Assembly: GCA_910576655.1 (NCBI GenBank)
Contig: CAJTJC010000010.1
Span: forward strand, 1 to 25,555
Direction of reading: 5' to 3'
DNA from: an uncultured Christensenella sp.
GTDB lineage: Bacteria > Bacillota > Clostridia > Christensenellales > Borkfalkiaceae
Length of the DNA: 25,555 nt
Shown one piece after another: positions 13,738-22,328 of this stretch; positions within the stretch are counted from its first letter, which is position 1; each line of letters starts with the position of its first letter. The notes under the pieces were generated by a model, which ran no database searches, was not told the DNA's origin, and saw only the letters and a program-made list of their open reading frames with translations. The position numbers were made by a program, and so were the translations under genes.

Positions 13738-14772
13738 ATGAAAAAAATATTATTCTGCGGCGGCGGCAGCGCCGGCCACGTTATACCCAATATCGCATTA
13801 ATCGAGCAGCTTGAAGAATATGAAGCCGTTTACGCCGGAACAGGCGCTATCGAAGAAAACATATGCAAGACAAACGGCATTGATTTTTATAAATTCGAAG
13901 CCGTAAAACTAGTGCGCGGGAAAATTTTTTGTAACCTCGCTATTCCCTTCAAGCTGATAAAAAGCATCAAACAGGCGGGCAAAATTCTCGACGAAGTACA
14001 GCCTGACCTGATTTTTTGCAAGGGCGGTTACGTTTGCATACCCCCGGCGTTAGCGGCAAAAAAGCGCAAAATACCGGTGCTTGCCCACGAATCGGATATC
14101 GAGGCCGGACTTGCTAACAAGTTTATTTCTTCCAGATGCAAAAAAATGCTTACGGCCTTTCCCTGCACCGCGGGGCAATTCAAAAACGGAAAATACGTAG
14201 GAACACCCATTCGCAAAAACTTATTCGGAAGAAATAAGGAGGCTTCGAAAGCGGCGTTCGGGCTTGATTCCCGTCCTACCGTTATAGTATTCGGCGGCGG
14301 CAGCGGGTCGAAGATAATAAACGTGAATATACGTAAAATAGCGTTCGAGCTATGCAAAAAAATCAATATTCTACATTTGTGCGGAAAGAACAACGTCGTT
14401 GATAGCAACGTATACGGATATAAGCAGATTGAATTTGCCGATGATATGGGCGCCGTATACGCATGCGCAGACAGCGCAGTTGCGCGCTGCGGCTCAAATT
14501 CGGCTAACGAGCTTATAGCACTGAAAATACCCACCCTTTTTATCCCTCTTGAAAATTCATCGACCCGCGGTGACCAGATTAAAAACGCTGAATATTTCCA
14601 AAATGCAAGCTTGTGCAGAACACTCAGAGAAACCGAGCTTAACGCGGAAAATCTGAAAAACGAAATATTCAATCTTCTGCACGACGAAAAATTAAAATCC
14701 GCACTCGCGGAAAGTAAAATCGAGTGCGGAAACAATGCAATTTTAAATGAAATCAGATTAATCCTTCGATAA
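13738..14772 (+). CDS. murG: UDP-GlcNAc:lipid I N-acetylglucosaminyltransferase MurG
   Basis: Peripheral membrane GT28 enzyme that converts lipid I to lipid II for peptidoglycan. It has 344 residues (family about 340-360). N-lobe: G-loop 1 GGGSAGHVIPN (8-18, usual GGGTGGH), KGGYVCIPPALAA (95-107) and HESDIEAGLANK (117-128). C-lobe: VFGGGSGSKIIN (184-195), HLCGK, RCGSNSANELIALKIP (250-265) and the RGDQIKNA loop (277-284). The substitutions, and the 'SSTRGDQ' form, match clostridial MurG rather than the E. coli type. ATG 13738 gives the correct N-terminus, with no SD visible. The 3' end overlaps the convergent mntP by 20 bases. Confidence 0.87.
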   Translation: MKKILFCGGGSAGHVIPNIALIEQLEEYEAVYAGTGAIEENICKTNGIDFYKFEAVKLVRGKIFCNLAIPFKLIKSIKQAGKILDEVQPDLIFCKGGYVCIPPALAAKKRKIPVLAHESDIEAGLANKFISSRCKKMLTAFPCTAGQFKNGKYVGTPIRKNLFGRNKEASKAAFGLDSRPTVIVFGGGSGSKIINVNIRKIAFELCKKINILHLCGKNNVVDSNVYGYKQIEFADDMGAVYACADSAVARCGSNSANELIALKIPTLFIPLENSSTRGDQIKNAEYFQNASLCRTLRETELNAENLKNEIFNLLHDEKLKSALAESKIECGNNAILNEIRLILR

Positions 14773-15373
14773 GAATTTTCAGACCGATACCGAACAGTAT
14801 CACCCCTCCTATTATTTCAGTTATGCTTGCGTGCTTTTTAAATGCTTTTCCGAGTTTGACGCCGATAAGCACGCCGATTAAGCTGATTACAAAAGTGACC
14901 GCGCCTATTATCGCTATACTTATAAGCATATTAGGAATACTGTCTTTAAGCCCCTCGGTTGCGGCAAACGAAATTCCGACGAACAGCGCGTCTATGCTGG
15001 TCGCCAAGCCCTGAACCGTAACCTCGACAAAAGAAAATTCTTTTTTCCGCGTTTCCTCTTCGGGGGAACGCATTTCTTTTATTGCGTCGAACAGCATTTT
15101 ACCGCCTATTATCGCAAGCAAAATAAAAGCGACCCAGTGGTCTATCGCCTCGAAAACGGATTTAAAAGCCTGACTTAAACCGAAAGCTATAAAATAACCG
15201 ATTACAGGCATAAACGCCTGAAAAAGTCCGAACATTACAGGCATTACCAACGCCTTGCGCTTTGTTAGATTGTGATAACAAAGTCCGTCGGTTATAGATA
15301 CGGCAAAGGCGTCCATAGCCAATGAAGCGCCTATCAGCAACACCTGTAAAAAAAGTACCCAAGTAAACGACAT
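14753..15373 (-). CDS. mntP: Manganese efflux pump MntP
   Basis: 206 residues, about six membrane helices in two homologous halves. Signature acidic membrane motifs are MDAFAVSITDG (20-30), GGKMLFDAI (90-98) and the second-half counterpart ATSIDALFVGISF (124-136). Family members export Mn(II) and protect cells from manganese toxicity. A charged cytoplasmic loop (about 99-115) links the halves. The upstream gap to tRNA-Pro is only about 75 bases and shows a hairpin but no yybP-ykoY Mn riboswitch. No SD is seen before ATG 15373. Overlaps the 3' end of murG by 20 bases on the opposite strand. Confidence 0.93.
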   Translation of the reverse strand: MSFTWVLFLQVLLIGASLAMDAFAVSITDGLCYHNLTKRKALVMPVMFGLFQAFMPVIGYFIAFGLSQAFKSVFEAIDHWVAFILLAIIGGKMLFDAIKEMRSPEEETRKKEFSFVEVTVQGLATSIDALFVGISFAATEGLKDSIPNMLISIAIIGAVTFVISLIGVLIGVKLGKAFKKHASITEIIGGVILFGIGLKILIEGLI

Positions 15374-15417
15374 AACTTAATTCTATTTTATTTAACAGTC
15401 CTAAAAAATATAAGTTA

Positions 15418-15446
15418 CCCCACAAAGCTGATAACACTTTGCGGGG
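15418..15446 (-). terminator. Hairpin between tRNA-Pro and mntP
   Basis: Stem CCCC-A-CAAAG / CTTTG-C-GGGG with one central mismatch. It starts 3 bases after the tRNA CCA end. The minus-strand tail (TAACTTATATTTTTT) becomes U-rich only after about 9 bases, so it is a weak terminator or a 3'-processing structure for the tRNA. Confidence 0.5.
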
Positions 15447-15448
15447 TA

Positions 15449-15525
15449 TGGTTGAGGTGACGGGACTTGAACCCACGACCTTCTGGTCCCTAACCAGACG
15501 CGCTACCAAACTGCGCTACACCTCA
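15449..15525 (-). tRNA. tRNA-Pro (anticodon AGG)
   Basis: 77 bases including an encoded CCA. Acceptor TGAGGTG pairs with CACCTCA; the D arm contains AGTTTGGTAGC. The anticodon stem TCTGG/CCAGA encloses loop TTAGGGA, giving anticodon AGG. The T arm carries GGTTCAAGTCC. Discriminator A73 is normal for tRNA-Pro, but the first pair is U1:A72 rather than the usual bacterial C1:G72. Confidence 0.93.
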
Positions 15526-15545
15526 ATTCAACTGTTAACATATTT

Positions 15546-15573
15546 ATTATACTTAAAATAATTAAAAATGCAA
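15546..15573 (-). promoter_or_regulatory. Promoter of tRNA-Pro
   Basis: On the minus strand TTGCAT (15568-15573), 16-base spacer, TATAAT (15546-15551), about 20 bases upstream of the mature tRNA 5' end. Confidence 0.65.
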
Positions 15574-15592
15574 ACAGTTTTCAGGCATTTTT
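15564..15592 (-). terminator. Terminator of the GH13 gene, overlapping the tRNA-Pro promoter
   Basis: Perfect 8-bp stem AAAAATGC / GCATTTTT with a 13-base loop; the U-rich 3' arm continues into AATT on the minus strand. Its distal arm covers the -35 of the tRNA-Pro promoter. Confidence 0.6.
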
Positions 15593-15629
15593 CAAACAAT
15601 TTAGATTTCTTTTTTAAAAATTTAATTTT

Positions 15630-17216
15630 TTACACTTTGAATATTGCCGTTTCGAACGGGGCGTAAATTCCGTTCGGCTTGCGAGGCGAATTGTAATTGC
15701 CAAACAGGTAATCGTACTGCGGCAAACCGCTTATTTCCTTTCGTTTATCGAAATTGCAAACAACCAGCACGCTTTCGCCGTCAAGTGTCATAGTATAGGC
15801 AAAGTGTCCTTTGCCTTGCGTAGCGTCCGCAAAACGACCGTAGCGCACCGCAGGGCAGTCCCTTCTTAACGAAAGTATTTTTTGATAGAAACGGAAAACA
15901 GATTTTTCGCTGCTTTTATCCTTTTCCAAATTTATCTCGGCGCCCCGCGAATGCAGGTCAATCCAGTTGATTTCCGATTCACCGAAACCGAAATTTTTTC
16001 CGCCGTTCCAGCAAAAGGGTCTGCGCGTATTATCGCGACTGCCGAAATTTATCATTTTTATTAGTTCTTCGTTTGAAACGGCGCAAGATTTTTCTTTATA
16101 ATAATTAAGAGTTTCTACGTCGTTAAAATATCGTATGCTATCGTAGTACGGGTCTGCCGAACCGTATTCCTGCCCTTGATAAATAAATGGTATTCCTTTT
16201 AAAAGATAGAACATTGCCGCATACATCGTCGCACATTCATAGCGGTATTCCCCGTCATTGCCAAGACGGGATATAAAATGCGCCTGGTCGTGATTATCGG
16301 TTAGCAACGGATAAAGAATATTGTTTTTTTCGGTAAAATATTGCCAGCGTGAAATATCGTTTTTTATATCGTCGTAGCTGAACGTACGCTTTTCGAATTT
16401 GTCGAAAGTTCTGCCGTGCGAAAAATGGTCGAACTGAAACACGCAAGACAGCTCGTTTGCATCCTCGCCGCAAATTTTGCATATCTCCTCTTCCCCGTAA
16501 GAGCATTCGCCGACCGTAAAAATATCTTTTAAACTTCCCCTGCCGAACAACTCTTTTATAAACTCGTGTAAGCGCGGTCCATTGTCTATTTTTCCATGCT
16601 CCAAATCTTTGGAAATGCACGCAAGCACGTCGCAACGGAAACCGTCTACCCCCAAACCGACCCAGTAATCGATAATATCCGCCATTTCTTTGCGTACCTT
16701 AGGATTTTCCCAGTCAAGGTCGGGCTGACCTACGGCAAACGTATGAAAATAATATTCGTCCGTAGCTTCATTGTATTCCCACGGCGAACCGCCGAATACG
16801 GAGGTTATATTCCCGAACGGCTTTTTACTCCAAATATAGTAATCGTGGTAAGGATTGTCCTTTGACTTTCTTGCCTCTTTAAACCATTTATGCTCGGTTG
16901 AAGTATGATTGCCGACAAAATCCATTATAAGCCGTATTCCGTGGGCGTGCATTTTAACAATCATTTCCTTCCAGTCTTCAAGCGTGCCGAATTCATCCAT
17001 AATATCGCGGTAATCCGATATATCGTAGCCGTTATCGCAGTTGGGACTTTTATAGCACGGCGAAAGCCACACGGCATTAACGCCGAGTTCCGTAAAATGG
17101 TCGAGCTTTGATGTAATGCCCTTTAAATCGCCTATTCCATCTGCGTTAGAGTCCTTAAAGCTACGCGGATAAACCTGATAAACGGTCCAATCGAGAAATC
17201 GTGCATTTTTCAACAT
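15630..17216 (-). CDS. GH13 alpha-glucosidase, oligo-1,6-glucosidase-like (subfamily 31 type)
   Basis: Intracellular retaining glycoside hydrolase cutting alpha-glucosidic bonds of short oligosaccharides; 528 residues, no signal peptide. (Beta/alpha)8 barrel motifs: WTVYQVYPRSFKDSN (10-24), region I DFVGNHTS (99-106), region V QPDLDWENP (164-172), region II DGFRCDVL with nucleophile Asp196, acid/base Glu237 in TVGECS, region IV DNHD with Asp310. Val after the nucleophile and a QPDL-type region V are associated with alpha-1,6 preference in this subfamily, but trehalose-6-phosphate hydrolase or maltase activity is possible. SD AGAGGT before ATG 17216. It lies downstream of pfkA on the same strand but is separated by a terminator. 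Confidence 0.9.
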   Translation of the reverse strand: MLKNARFLDWTVYQVYPRSFKDSNADGIGDLKGITSKLDHFTELGVNAVWLSPCYKSPNCDNGYDISDYRDIMDEFGTLEDWKEMIVKMHAHGIRLIMDFVGNHTSTEHKWFKEARKSKDNPYHDYYIWSKKPFGNITSVFGGSPWEYNEATDEYYFHTFAVGQPDLDWENPKVRKEMADIIDYWVGLGVDGFRCDVLACISKDLEHGKIDNGPRLHEFIKELFGRGSLKDIFTVGECSYGEEEICKICGEDANELSCVFQFDHFSHGRTFDKFEKRTFSYDDIKNDISRWQYFTEKNNILYPLLTDNHDQAHFISRLGNDGEYRYECATMYAAMFYLLKGIPFIYQGQEYGSADPYYDSIRYFNDVETLNYYKEKSCAVSNEELIKMINFGSRDNTRRPFCWNGGKNFGFGESEINWIDLHSRGAEINLEKDKSSEKSVFRFYQKILSLRRDCPAVRYGRFADATQGKGHFAYTMTLDGESVLVVCNFDKRKEISGLPQYDYLFGNYNSPRKPNGIYAPFETAIFKV

Positions 17217-17236
17217 TTTAGTTTACCTCTGTAAAA

Positions 17237-17261
17237 AATCCCGCGCGGTGAGCGTGGGATT
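17237..17261 (-). terminator. Terminator between the pfkA unit and the GH13 gene
   Basis: Stem AATCCCGCGC / GCGTGGGATT with one A-C mismatch as read on the minus strand, 5-base loop, followed there by a T run. It lies only 5 bases after the small gene's stop and 21 bases before the GH13 start codon. Confidence 0.75.
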
Positions 17262-17265
17262 TGAA

Positions 17266-17619
17266 TTATAATAAAGTTTTTTTTCTTGCTACTGCTATTC
17301 TGATTTTGTTTGTTGCGGGTTTTTCAAACGAAGTTTCCTCTTGCGTTTCTGTTCCGTCCGCAACGCCATCAGAAGCAATTTCGATTTCCATTCCTGCCGA
17401 TTTCATGAATTTTACGTAAGCGACAGCGCAGGGAAATTTGTTTCCCTTATCACATTCAAAGCAAAAGGGCGCGTACGTGCCGCACAAATCGTTGCCGCTT
17501 ATTAACTGATTTTTATATTTGTCAGCCTCTAAAAGCATTTGTAACTTTTCAAGATGCTCGTCTTCGAGAACCTTAGGCATCGACTCTAAAAGCTTTAAAG
17601 GCGTTACGTTATCCCACAT
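17266..17619 (-). CDS. Small Cys-containing protein downstream of pfkA, function unknown
   Basis: 117 residues from ATG 17619, chosen because GGAG lies 9 bases upstream; an in-frame TTG at 17634 would include that SD. The N-terminal half is helical and Leu-rich (LKLLESMPKVLEDEHLEKLQMLLEA). The middle holds four Cys in LCGTYAPFCFECDKGNKFPCAVAY (about 46-69), a plausible metal or disulfide knuckle. A low-complexity TETQEETSFE linker and a basic tail (KIRIAVARKKTLL) follow. I do not recognise a family. It starts 17 bases after pfkA stops, so it is almost certainly co-transcribed with it, and is followed by a terminator. Confidence 0.7.
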   Translation of the reverse strand: MWDNVTPLKLLESMPKVLEDEHLEKLQMLLEADKYKNQLISGNDLCGTYAPFCFECDKGNKFPCAVAYVKFMKSAGMEIEIASDGVADGTETQEETSFEKPATNKIRIAVARKKTLL

Positions 17620-17636
17620 TTCCTTTTTCTCCAAAA

Positions 17637-18599
17637 TTACATAGAAATCATTTGCAGAGTTTCATACAGCTCGTAATTAAATTTCTTCTTCATGCTTACG
17701 GCTTCTATGATGTCCATATCGATTATTTCGTTTTTATGAATTCCGACTACCCTGTTTCCAATGCCGTCTTTCAGCAATCTTACAGCCTTATTACCGAACT
17801 GCGCCGCAAGCATTCTGTCCGCCATGGAAGGCGAGCCGCCGCGCTGAATGTGTCCTATCGTCGTGGGACGAACCGAATAAGTTGTAACCGATTGAAGCTT
17901 TTTCGCAAATTCTTCTGCGGTACAAACGCCTTCCGCAACAACGATTATATTCGAATGCTTGCCGTTCGCCCTCGAACGGTTTATTTTCATTACGATGTCG
18001 TCAAGGTCGAAAACCACCTCGGGTACGACGATAATTTCGGCGCCGCTTGCAATACCCGCATAAAGAGCTATATCTCCGCAACGTCTGCCCATTACCTCTA
18101 CGACGGAAATTCTTTCGTGCGAGGTCATGGTATCGCGAAGCTTGTTGATTACGTCTATACACGTATTTACGGCAGTATCGAAGCCGAGCGTATAATCCGT
18201 ATACTCCAAATCGTTATCGATTGTGCCAGGTATGCCTATAGTGGGTATTCCGTAGCCCTCGGTAAGACATTTCGCGCCCCTGAACGAGCCATCGCCGCCT
18301 ATGACGACGAGCCCCTCTATTCCTCGGGTTTCAAGTGTTTTAACCGCTCTCTGCTGTCCTGCCTTGGTAAGCATTTCAAGGCATCTTGCAGTTCTCAGTT
18401 TCGTTCCGCCGCGCTGCACGATATCCGATACGGAACGCATTTCAAGCTGGACCATATCGTCGTCGATGAGTCCTTGATATCCGCGCTCTATTCCGTAAAC
18501 TTCAATACCGTAGTATATAGCGGTACGCACTACCGCCCTTATACACGCATTCATACCGGGTGCATCGCCGCCGCTGGTCAACAAGCCTATTCTTTTCAT
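17637..18599 (-). CDS. pfkA: ATP-dependent 6-phosphofructokinase
   Basis: Phosphorylates fructose-6-phosphate to fructose-1,6-bisphosphate, the committed step of glycolysis. It has 320 residues, the standard bacterial PfkA length. Motifs: LTSGGDAPGMN (7-17), the ATP-site GGDGS (101-105, Gly at 104 as in ATP- rather than PPi-dependent enzymes), catalytic PGTIDND (124-130), MGRRCGD fructose-6-phosphate site, and HIQRGGSPSMADR. SD GGAGG before ATG 18599; a leader of roughly 75 bases follows an extended -10 promoter. Forms a two-gene unit with the following small protein. dnaE lies upstream on the same strand, an arrangement common in Clostridia. Confidence 0.97.
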   Translation of the reverse strand: MKRIGLLTSGGDAPGMNACIRAVVRTAIYYGIEVYGIERGYQGLIDDDMVQLEMRSVSDIVQRGGTKLRTARCLEMLTKAGQQRAVKTLETRGIEGLVVIGGDGSFRGAKCLTEGYGIPTIGIPGTIDNDLEYTDYTLGFDTAVNTCIDVINKLRDTMTSHERISVVEVMGRRCGDIALYAGIASGAEIIVVPEVVFDLDDIVMKINRSRANGKHSNIIVVAEGVCTAEEFAKKLQSVTTYSVRPTTIGHIQRGGSPSMADRMLAAQFGNKAVRLLKDGIGNRVVGIHKNEIIDMDIIEAVSMKKKFNYELYETLQMISM

Positions 18600-18679
18600 A
18601 AAAATTCCTCCGCTTGATTACGACGTCCGCGCTGTCCCCTCTATGCTGCGCAGAACAAAACACACCATTTCCTAATTTT

Positions 18680-18708
18680 ATTATATCATATCAAAAATAA
18701 AATTACAA
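18680..18708 (-). promoter_or_regulatory. Extended -10 promoter of pfkA
   Basis: On the minus strand TTGTAA (18703-18708), 17-base spacer, TGA-TATAAT with TATAAT at 18680-18685. The TG of the extended -10 compensates for the weak -35. It separates pfkA transcription from dnaE, whose 3' end has no clear terminator. Confidence 0.7.
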
Positions 18709-18730
18709 CAGATTTTTGGAAAATTTTGAA

Positions 18731-21700
18731 TTAATTATCAACGTACTTTATGTCTTCTAATTCTATAAACGAGCATAGCTCGGCAAGCAGTCCTCGGCAG
18801 TAATTCACTCCGGAAGGAAGCATATATCTTTCACTGCCCCTTACGATTTTGCAGACCGTATCACCCTCGTAATTCGAAAGCATGTTTAAAAACTCGTCAA
18901 ACGCTTCGTCGTCAAGATTTTTTGCGTTCAACCAAAGCACGGGACGCTTTACGGCGCTTTTAACCTCGGCAGGCTTTTCCCCACCTGATTCAAGCGGCAT
19001 TATCTCGTCGACTATAAGGGAAATACCCTTTTCTGCATCCACGTCAAGCTTACCCTTAACCTTTACGATTTTATCGTTCGCTATCTCGCCTTTAAACTTT
19101 TCGTATACGGCGGGGAAGCACACGCAATCCAGACTTCCGTAAACGTCTTCGACGGTTATAAAAGCCATAAAGCTGCCCGTACGCTTGGTTGTAGTACGCC
19201 TAAAAGAGGAGATTATGCCAGCCATAGTAATATGCATTCCGTCCGAAATACTGTTAAACGTACGGTTTCCGTCCTCATCTTCGACGTAGTCTTCAAAAAA
19301 CGAGCAATTAAACGTACAGTCTGGAACCACGTTCATATATTTTTCAAACGGATGCCCGCTGACGTAAACGCCCAAAACCTGCTTTTCTTTTGAAAGCTTT
19401 TCGTTTAGCTCGTATTCCGGAATATCGGGATAAACGACTTCGAGCTTCTCTTCTTCGATTATGTCGCCGAACAGACTCATCTGCGCGCTGTTCTTTTGCT
19501 TACTGATTGCCTTTGCACGGCTGCAAAGCTGCTCGTAAACCGCTGCAAGATGCGAACGGCTTACGCCCATATCATCGAAGGCACCGGCAAAAATCAACCC
19601 CTCTACAAGTCTTGAATTCAGCCATTCTACGCATCGTGAAATGAAATCGGGAAAGCTTTTGAAATTACCGTGCTTTTCTCTCTCTTCGATTATAGAATCG
19701 ATAACGGCTTGTCCCGCACCCTTCAACGCAGATAACCCGAAACGAACGCCGTCGTTTTCAACCGCAAATACAGTCTTGCTTTTATTAATATCGGGCGGCA
19801 AAACCTTAAAGCCCTTTTCCTTCAAATAAATGACGTACTTGGTTATCTCGTCTATTTTATTGAGGCGGTTATTCAAAAGCGCGCAAATAAATTCTTTACA
19901 GTAATACTTTTTAAGCCATGCCGTTTGATACGCAAGAACGGCGTAAGCCGCGGCGTGCGATTTGTTGAACGCGTAGGAAGCAAACCCCTCCATATCGCCG
20001 AAAATTTTATTAGCAACGTCAGGTGCTATTCCGTTTTTGACGCAGCCGTCAATTTTGCTGCCGTTTATATCGCTTACGCCGCCGTGGATAAACTTTTCCT
20101 TTTGCGCCATAAGCGTCTTTTTGTCCTTTTTACCCATTGCACGGCGAACGAGGTCCGCTTCGCCCAACGAGAAGCCGGCAAGAAACTGGAAAATCTGCAT
20201 AACCTGTTCCTGATAAACGGGTATGCCGTAGGTTACCTTTAAAATCTGCTCTTCCGCTTCGCAATCGTACGAAATTTTTTCGATACCGTGTTTTCTGTTA
20301 CAGAACGAATCGATAAATTTCATGGGACCGGGGCGATAAAGAGACACTCCCGCTATCAAGTCCTCGAGACAGTCGGGTTTAAGCGTCTTCATGAACCGCT
20401 TCATGCCGCCGGCTTCGAGCTGGAACACGCCGTCCGTATCGCCGTCTGAAATAATCGAATACGCGCCCGAGTCGTTATAACCTATTTGATTGAAATCAAT
20501 ATCCCTACCGTAATTCTCTTTGATATAGTCGACGCATTTTTTAATATCCGTAAGAGTGACCAGCGCAAGGAAGTCCATTTTGAGCATACCGAGCGACTCG
20601 ATTTCCTTTGCGACGTACTGCGTTGTCACGTCCTCGCCGTTACGCGAAAGCGGCACGTTGTCGGCAATTCTCTTCTGGCATATTACTACGCCAGCCGCGT
20701 GAATACCCGTCTGACGAGGCATACCCTCTATTTTCAGAGCCATATCTATTACGCGCTTCAAGGTATCGTCGGTTTCGTAAATTTCGCAAAATTCGTTGTT
20801 CTTTACCGCCTTTAACTCGTTAAGCTTACCTTCAAGCTCCGCCTTTTTATCCTCGTCCGTTTCGGCGTTGAATTTTTTTCTTGCGCCTTCAATTCTTCTT
20901 CCCAGCAGGTCTCCGATTGAGGTTTTACCGTCCATTATCTTGGTAAGCCTGTCTGTTTCCGAATAAGGCACTCGCATAACCCTTCCGACGTCTTTTATAG
21001 AGTTTTTTGCCGCCATCGTTCCGAAGGTTACAATCTGGCATACGTTTTCGCGTCCGTACTTACGGCGAACGTACTCTATCGTTTCCTCGCGCCTGTCTGT
21101 ACAGAAATCTATATCGAAGTCCGGCATAGAAACGCGGTCGGGGTTAAGAAAACGCTCGAAAAGTAAATCGTATTGCAACGGCTCGACGTCGGTAATTCCG
21201 ATAGAATACGCAACGATAGAGCTTACGCCGGAGCCTCTGCCTGGCCCGACGGGTATGCCGTTTTCCTTGGACCAGTTAATAAAATCCCACACAACGAGAT
21301 AATAGTCCGCATATCCCATTCCGCAGATAATGCCCAGCTCGTATTCCGCTCTGTCAAGCTCGCGCTGAGTAGGATTGCCGTAACGCTTTATAAGGCCCTC
21401 GGCGGTCAGCTTTCTCAAATACTGTTCTGCAGTGCTTCCGTCTGGCGGTGTGTAAGTGGGAATCAGCGTATTGTCTTTTTCGGGATAACCTTTTTTGTTG
21501 AGCTTAAAAGCAGGCTCGGTTACCTTATCGGCTATAACGCGGGTATTCGATATTGCTTTGGGAAAATTCGGAAACAGCGCCGCCATTTCGTCGCCCGACT
21601 TAAAATAAAATTCGTTTGTCGAAAACTTCATTCTCTTAGGGTCGTCGAGCTGTTTTTTCATTTGAATACACATCAGAACGTCCTGCATTTCGGCGTCCTC

Positions 21701-22321
21701 ACGCGCCAGATAATGCACGTCGTTGGTTGCGACGAGCTCTACGTGCGTTTCTTTCGCAAGCTTTATTAAAAGCGGCAAAACACGTTTCTCTTCCTCTAAG
21801 CCGTGGTCCTGTATTTCGATATAAAAATCGTCCTTAAAAACGTCCTTAAAAAATAACGCAAGCTCTTTGGCTCCCTCGTAATCGCCAGCAAGCAGTCTGC
21901 GTGGAATTCCGCCGGCAAGGCAAGCCGAAAGGCAAATCACACCGTCGCAGTGCTCCTTTAAGGCTTTGTAATCGATTTTCGGCTTATAATAAAATCCGTC
22001 CACAAACGCCATCGAATCAAGCTGAACGAGGTTGATGTATCCCTTCCTGTTTTTAGCAAGCAAAACGAGATGCTCGGCAGTGTTCGACGACTTATCGTTC
22101 ATATCGTTGGTAACGTAAAATTCACAGCCGATTATGTATTTCAAGCCCGCCATAGTAGCTTTTTCGGCAAGCTGTAACGTACCGTACATATTTCCGTGGT
22201 CGGTCATGCAGACGGTATCGATACCGTTCGCCTTGCAGTGCTCAATCAGATTGTCTATCTTGCACGCGCCGTCGAGCAGCGAATATTCGGTATGCAGATG
22301 CAGATGTATAAAGTCAGTCAT
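18731..22321 (-). CDS. dnaE: DNA polymerase III alpha subunit (DnaE)
   Basis: Replicative C-family DNA polymerase; 1196 residues. Order: N-terminal PHP domain (LHLHTEYSLLDGACK, about 7-21; TDHGNMYGT; NDVHYL), palm with GPGRGSGVSS (359-368) and catalytic PDFDIDF (400-406), a third catalytic region around QIGYNDSGAYSIISDGDTDGVFQLE, fingers with YRPGPM and QEQVMQI, an HhH region, and an OB-fold (about 1030-1120: HITMAGIISSFRR.. FITVEDVYGSLDCVCFP). It is DnaE-type, not PolC, which has an internal exonuclease. SD GAGGGA overlaps the whiA end, and the start is 7 bases after the whiA stop, indicating co-transcription and possible coupling. Confidence 0.97.
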   Translation of the reverse strand: MTDFIHLHLHTEYSLLDGACKIDNLIEHCKANGIDTVCMTDHGNMYGTLQLAEKATMAGLKYIIGCEFYVTNDMNDKSSNTAEHLVLLAKNRKGYINLVQLDSMAFVDGFYYKPKIDYKALKEHCDGVICLSACLAGGIPRRLLAGDYEGAKELALFFKDVFKDDFYIEIQDHGLEEEKRVLPLLIKLAKETHVELVATNDVHYLAREDAEMQDVLMCIQMKKQLDDPKRMKFSTNEFYFKSGDEMAALFPNFPKAISNTRVIADKVTEPAFKLNKKGYPEKDNTLIPTYTPPDGSTAEQYLRKLTAEGLIKRYGNPTQRELDRAEYELGIICGMGYADYYLVVWDFINWSKENGIPVGPGRGSGVSSIVAYSIGITDVEPLQYDLLFERFLNPDRVSMPDFDIDFCTDRREETIEYVRRKYGRENVCQIVTFGTMAAKNSIKDVGRVMRVPYSETDRLTKIMDGKTSIGDLLGRRIEGARKKFNAETDEDKKAELEGKLNELKAVKNNEFCEIYETDDTLKRVIDMALKIEGMPRQTGIHAAGVVICQKRIADNVPLSRNGEDVTTQYVAKEIESLGMLKMDFLALVTLTDIKKCVDYIKENYGRDIDFNQIGYNDSGAYSIISDGDTDGVFQLEAGGMKRFMKTLKPDCLEDLIAGVSLYRPGPMKFIDSFCNRKHGIEKISYDCEAEEQILKVTYGIPVYQEQVMQIFQFLAGFSLGEADLVRRAMGKKDKKTLMAQKEKFIHGGVSDINGSKIDGCVKNGIAPDVANKIFGDMEGFASYAFNKSHAAAYAVLAYQTAWLKKYYCKEFICALLNNRLNKIDEITKYVIYLKEKGFKVLPPDINKSKTVFAVENDGVRFGLSALKGAGQAVIDSIIEEREKHGNFKSFPDFISRCVEWLNSRLVEGLIFAGAFDDMGVSRSHLAAVYEQLCSRAKAISKQKNSAQMSLFGDIIEEEKLEVVYPDIPEYELNEKLSKEKQVLGVYVSGHPFEKYMNVVPDCTFNCSFFEDYVEDEDGNRTFNSISDGMHITMAGIISSFRRTTTKRTGSFMAFITVEDVYGSLDCVCFPAVYEKFKGEIANDKIVKVKGKLDVDAEKGISLIVDEIMPLESGGEKPAEVKSAVKRPVLWLNAKNLDDEAFDEFLNMLSNYEGDTVCKIVRGSERYMLPSGVNYCRGLLAELCSFIELEDIKYVDN

Positions 22322-22328
22322 ATTTCCC

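Noticed and set aside
14028..14735. 235-residue open frame antisense to murG
   Set aside because: Opposite a well-supported MurG; Ser/Leu-rich shadow translation with no SD.
15374..15448. Mn-sensing yybP-ykoY riboswitch before mntP
   Set aside because: The leader space is too short and only one simple hairpin is visible; the conserved internal loops are not present.
17652..18617. 321-residue open frame antisense to pfkA
   Set aside because: Fully covered by a certain phosphofructokinase on the other strand; low-complexity Tyr/Arg/Ser-rich product with no family features.
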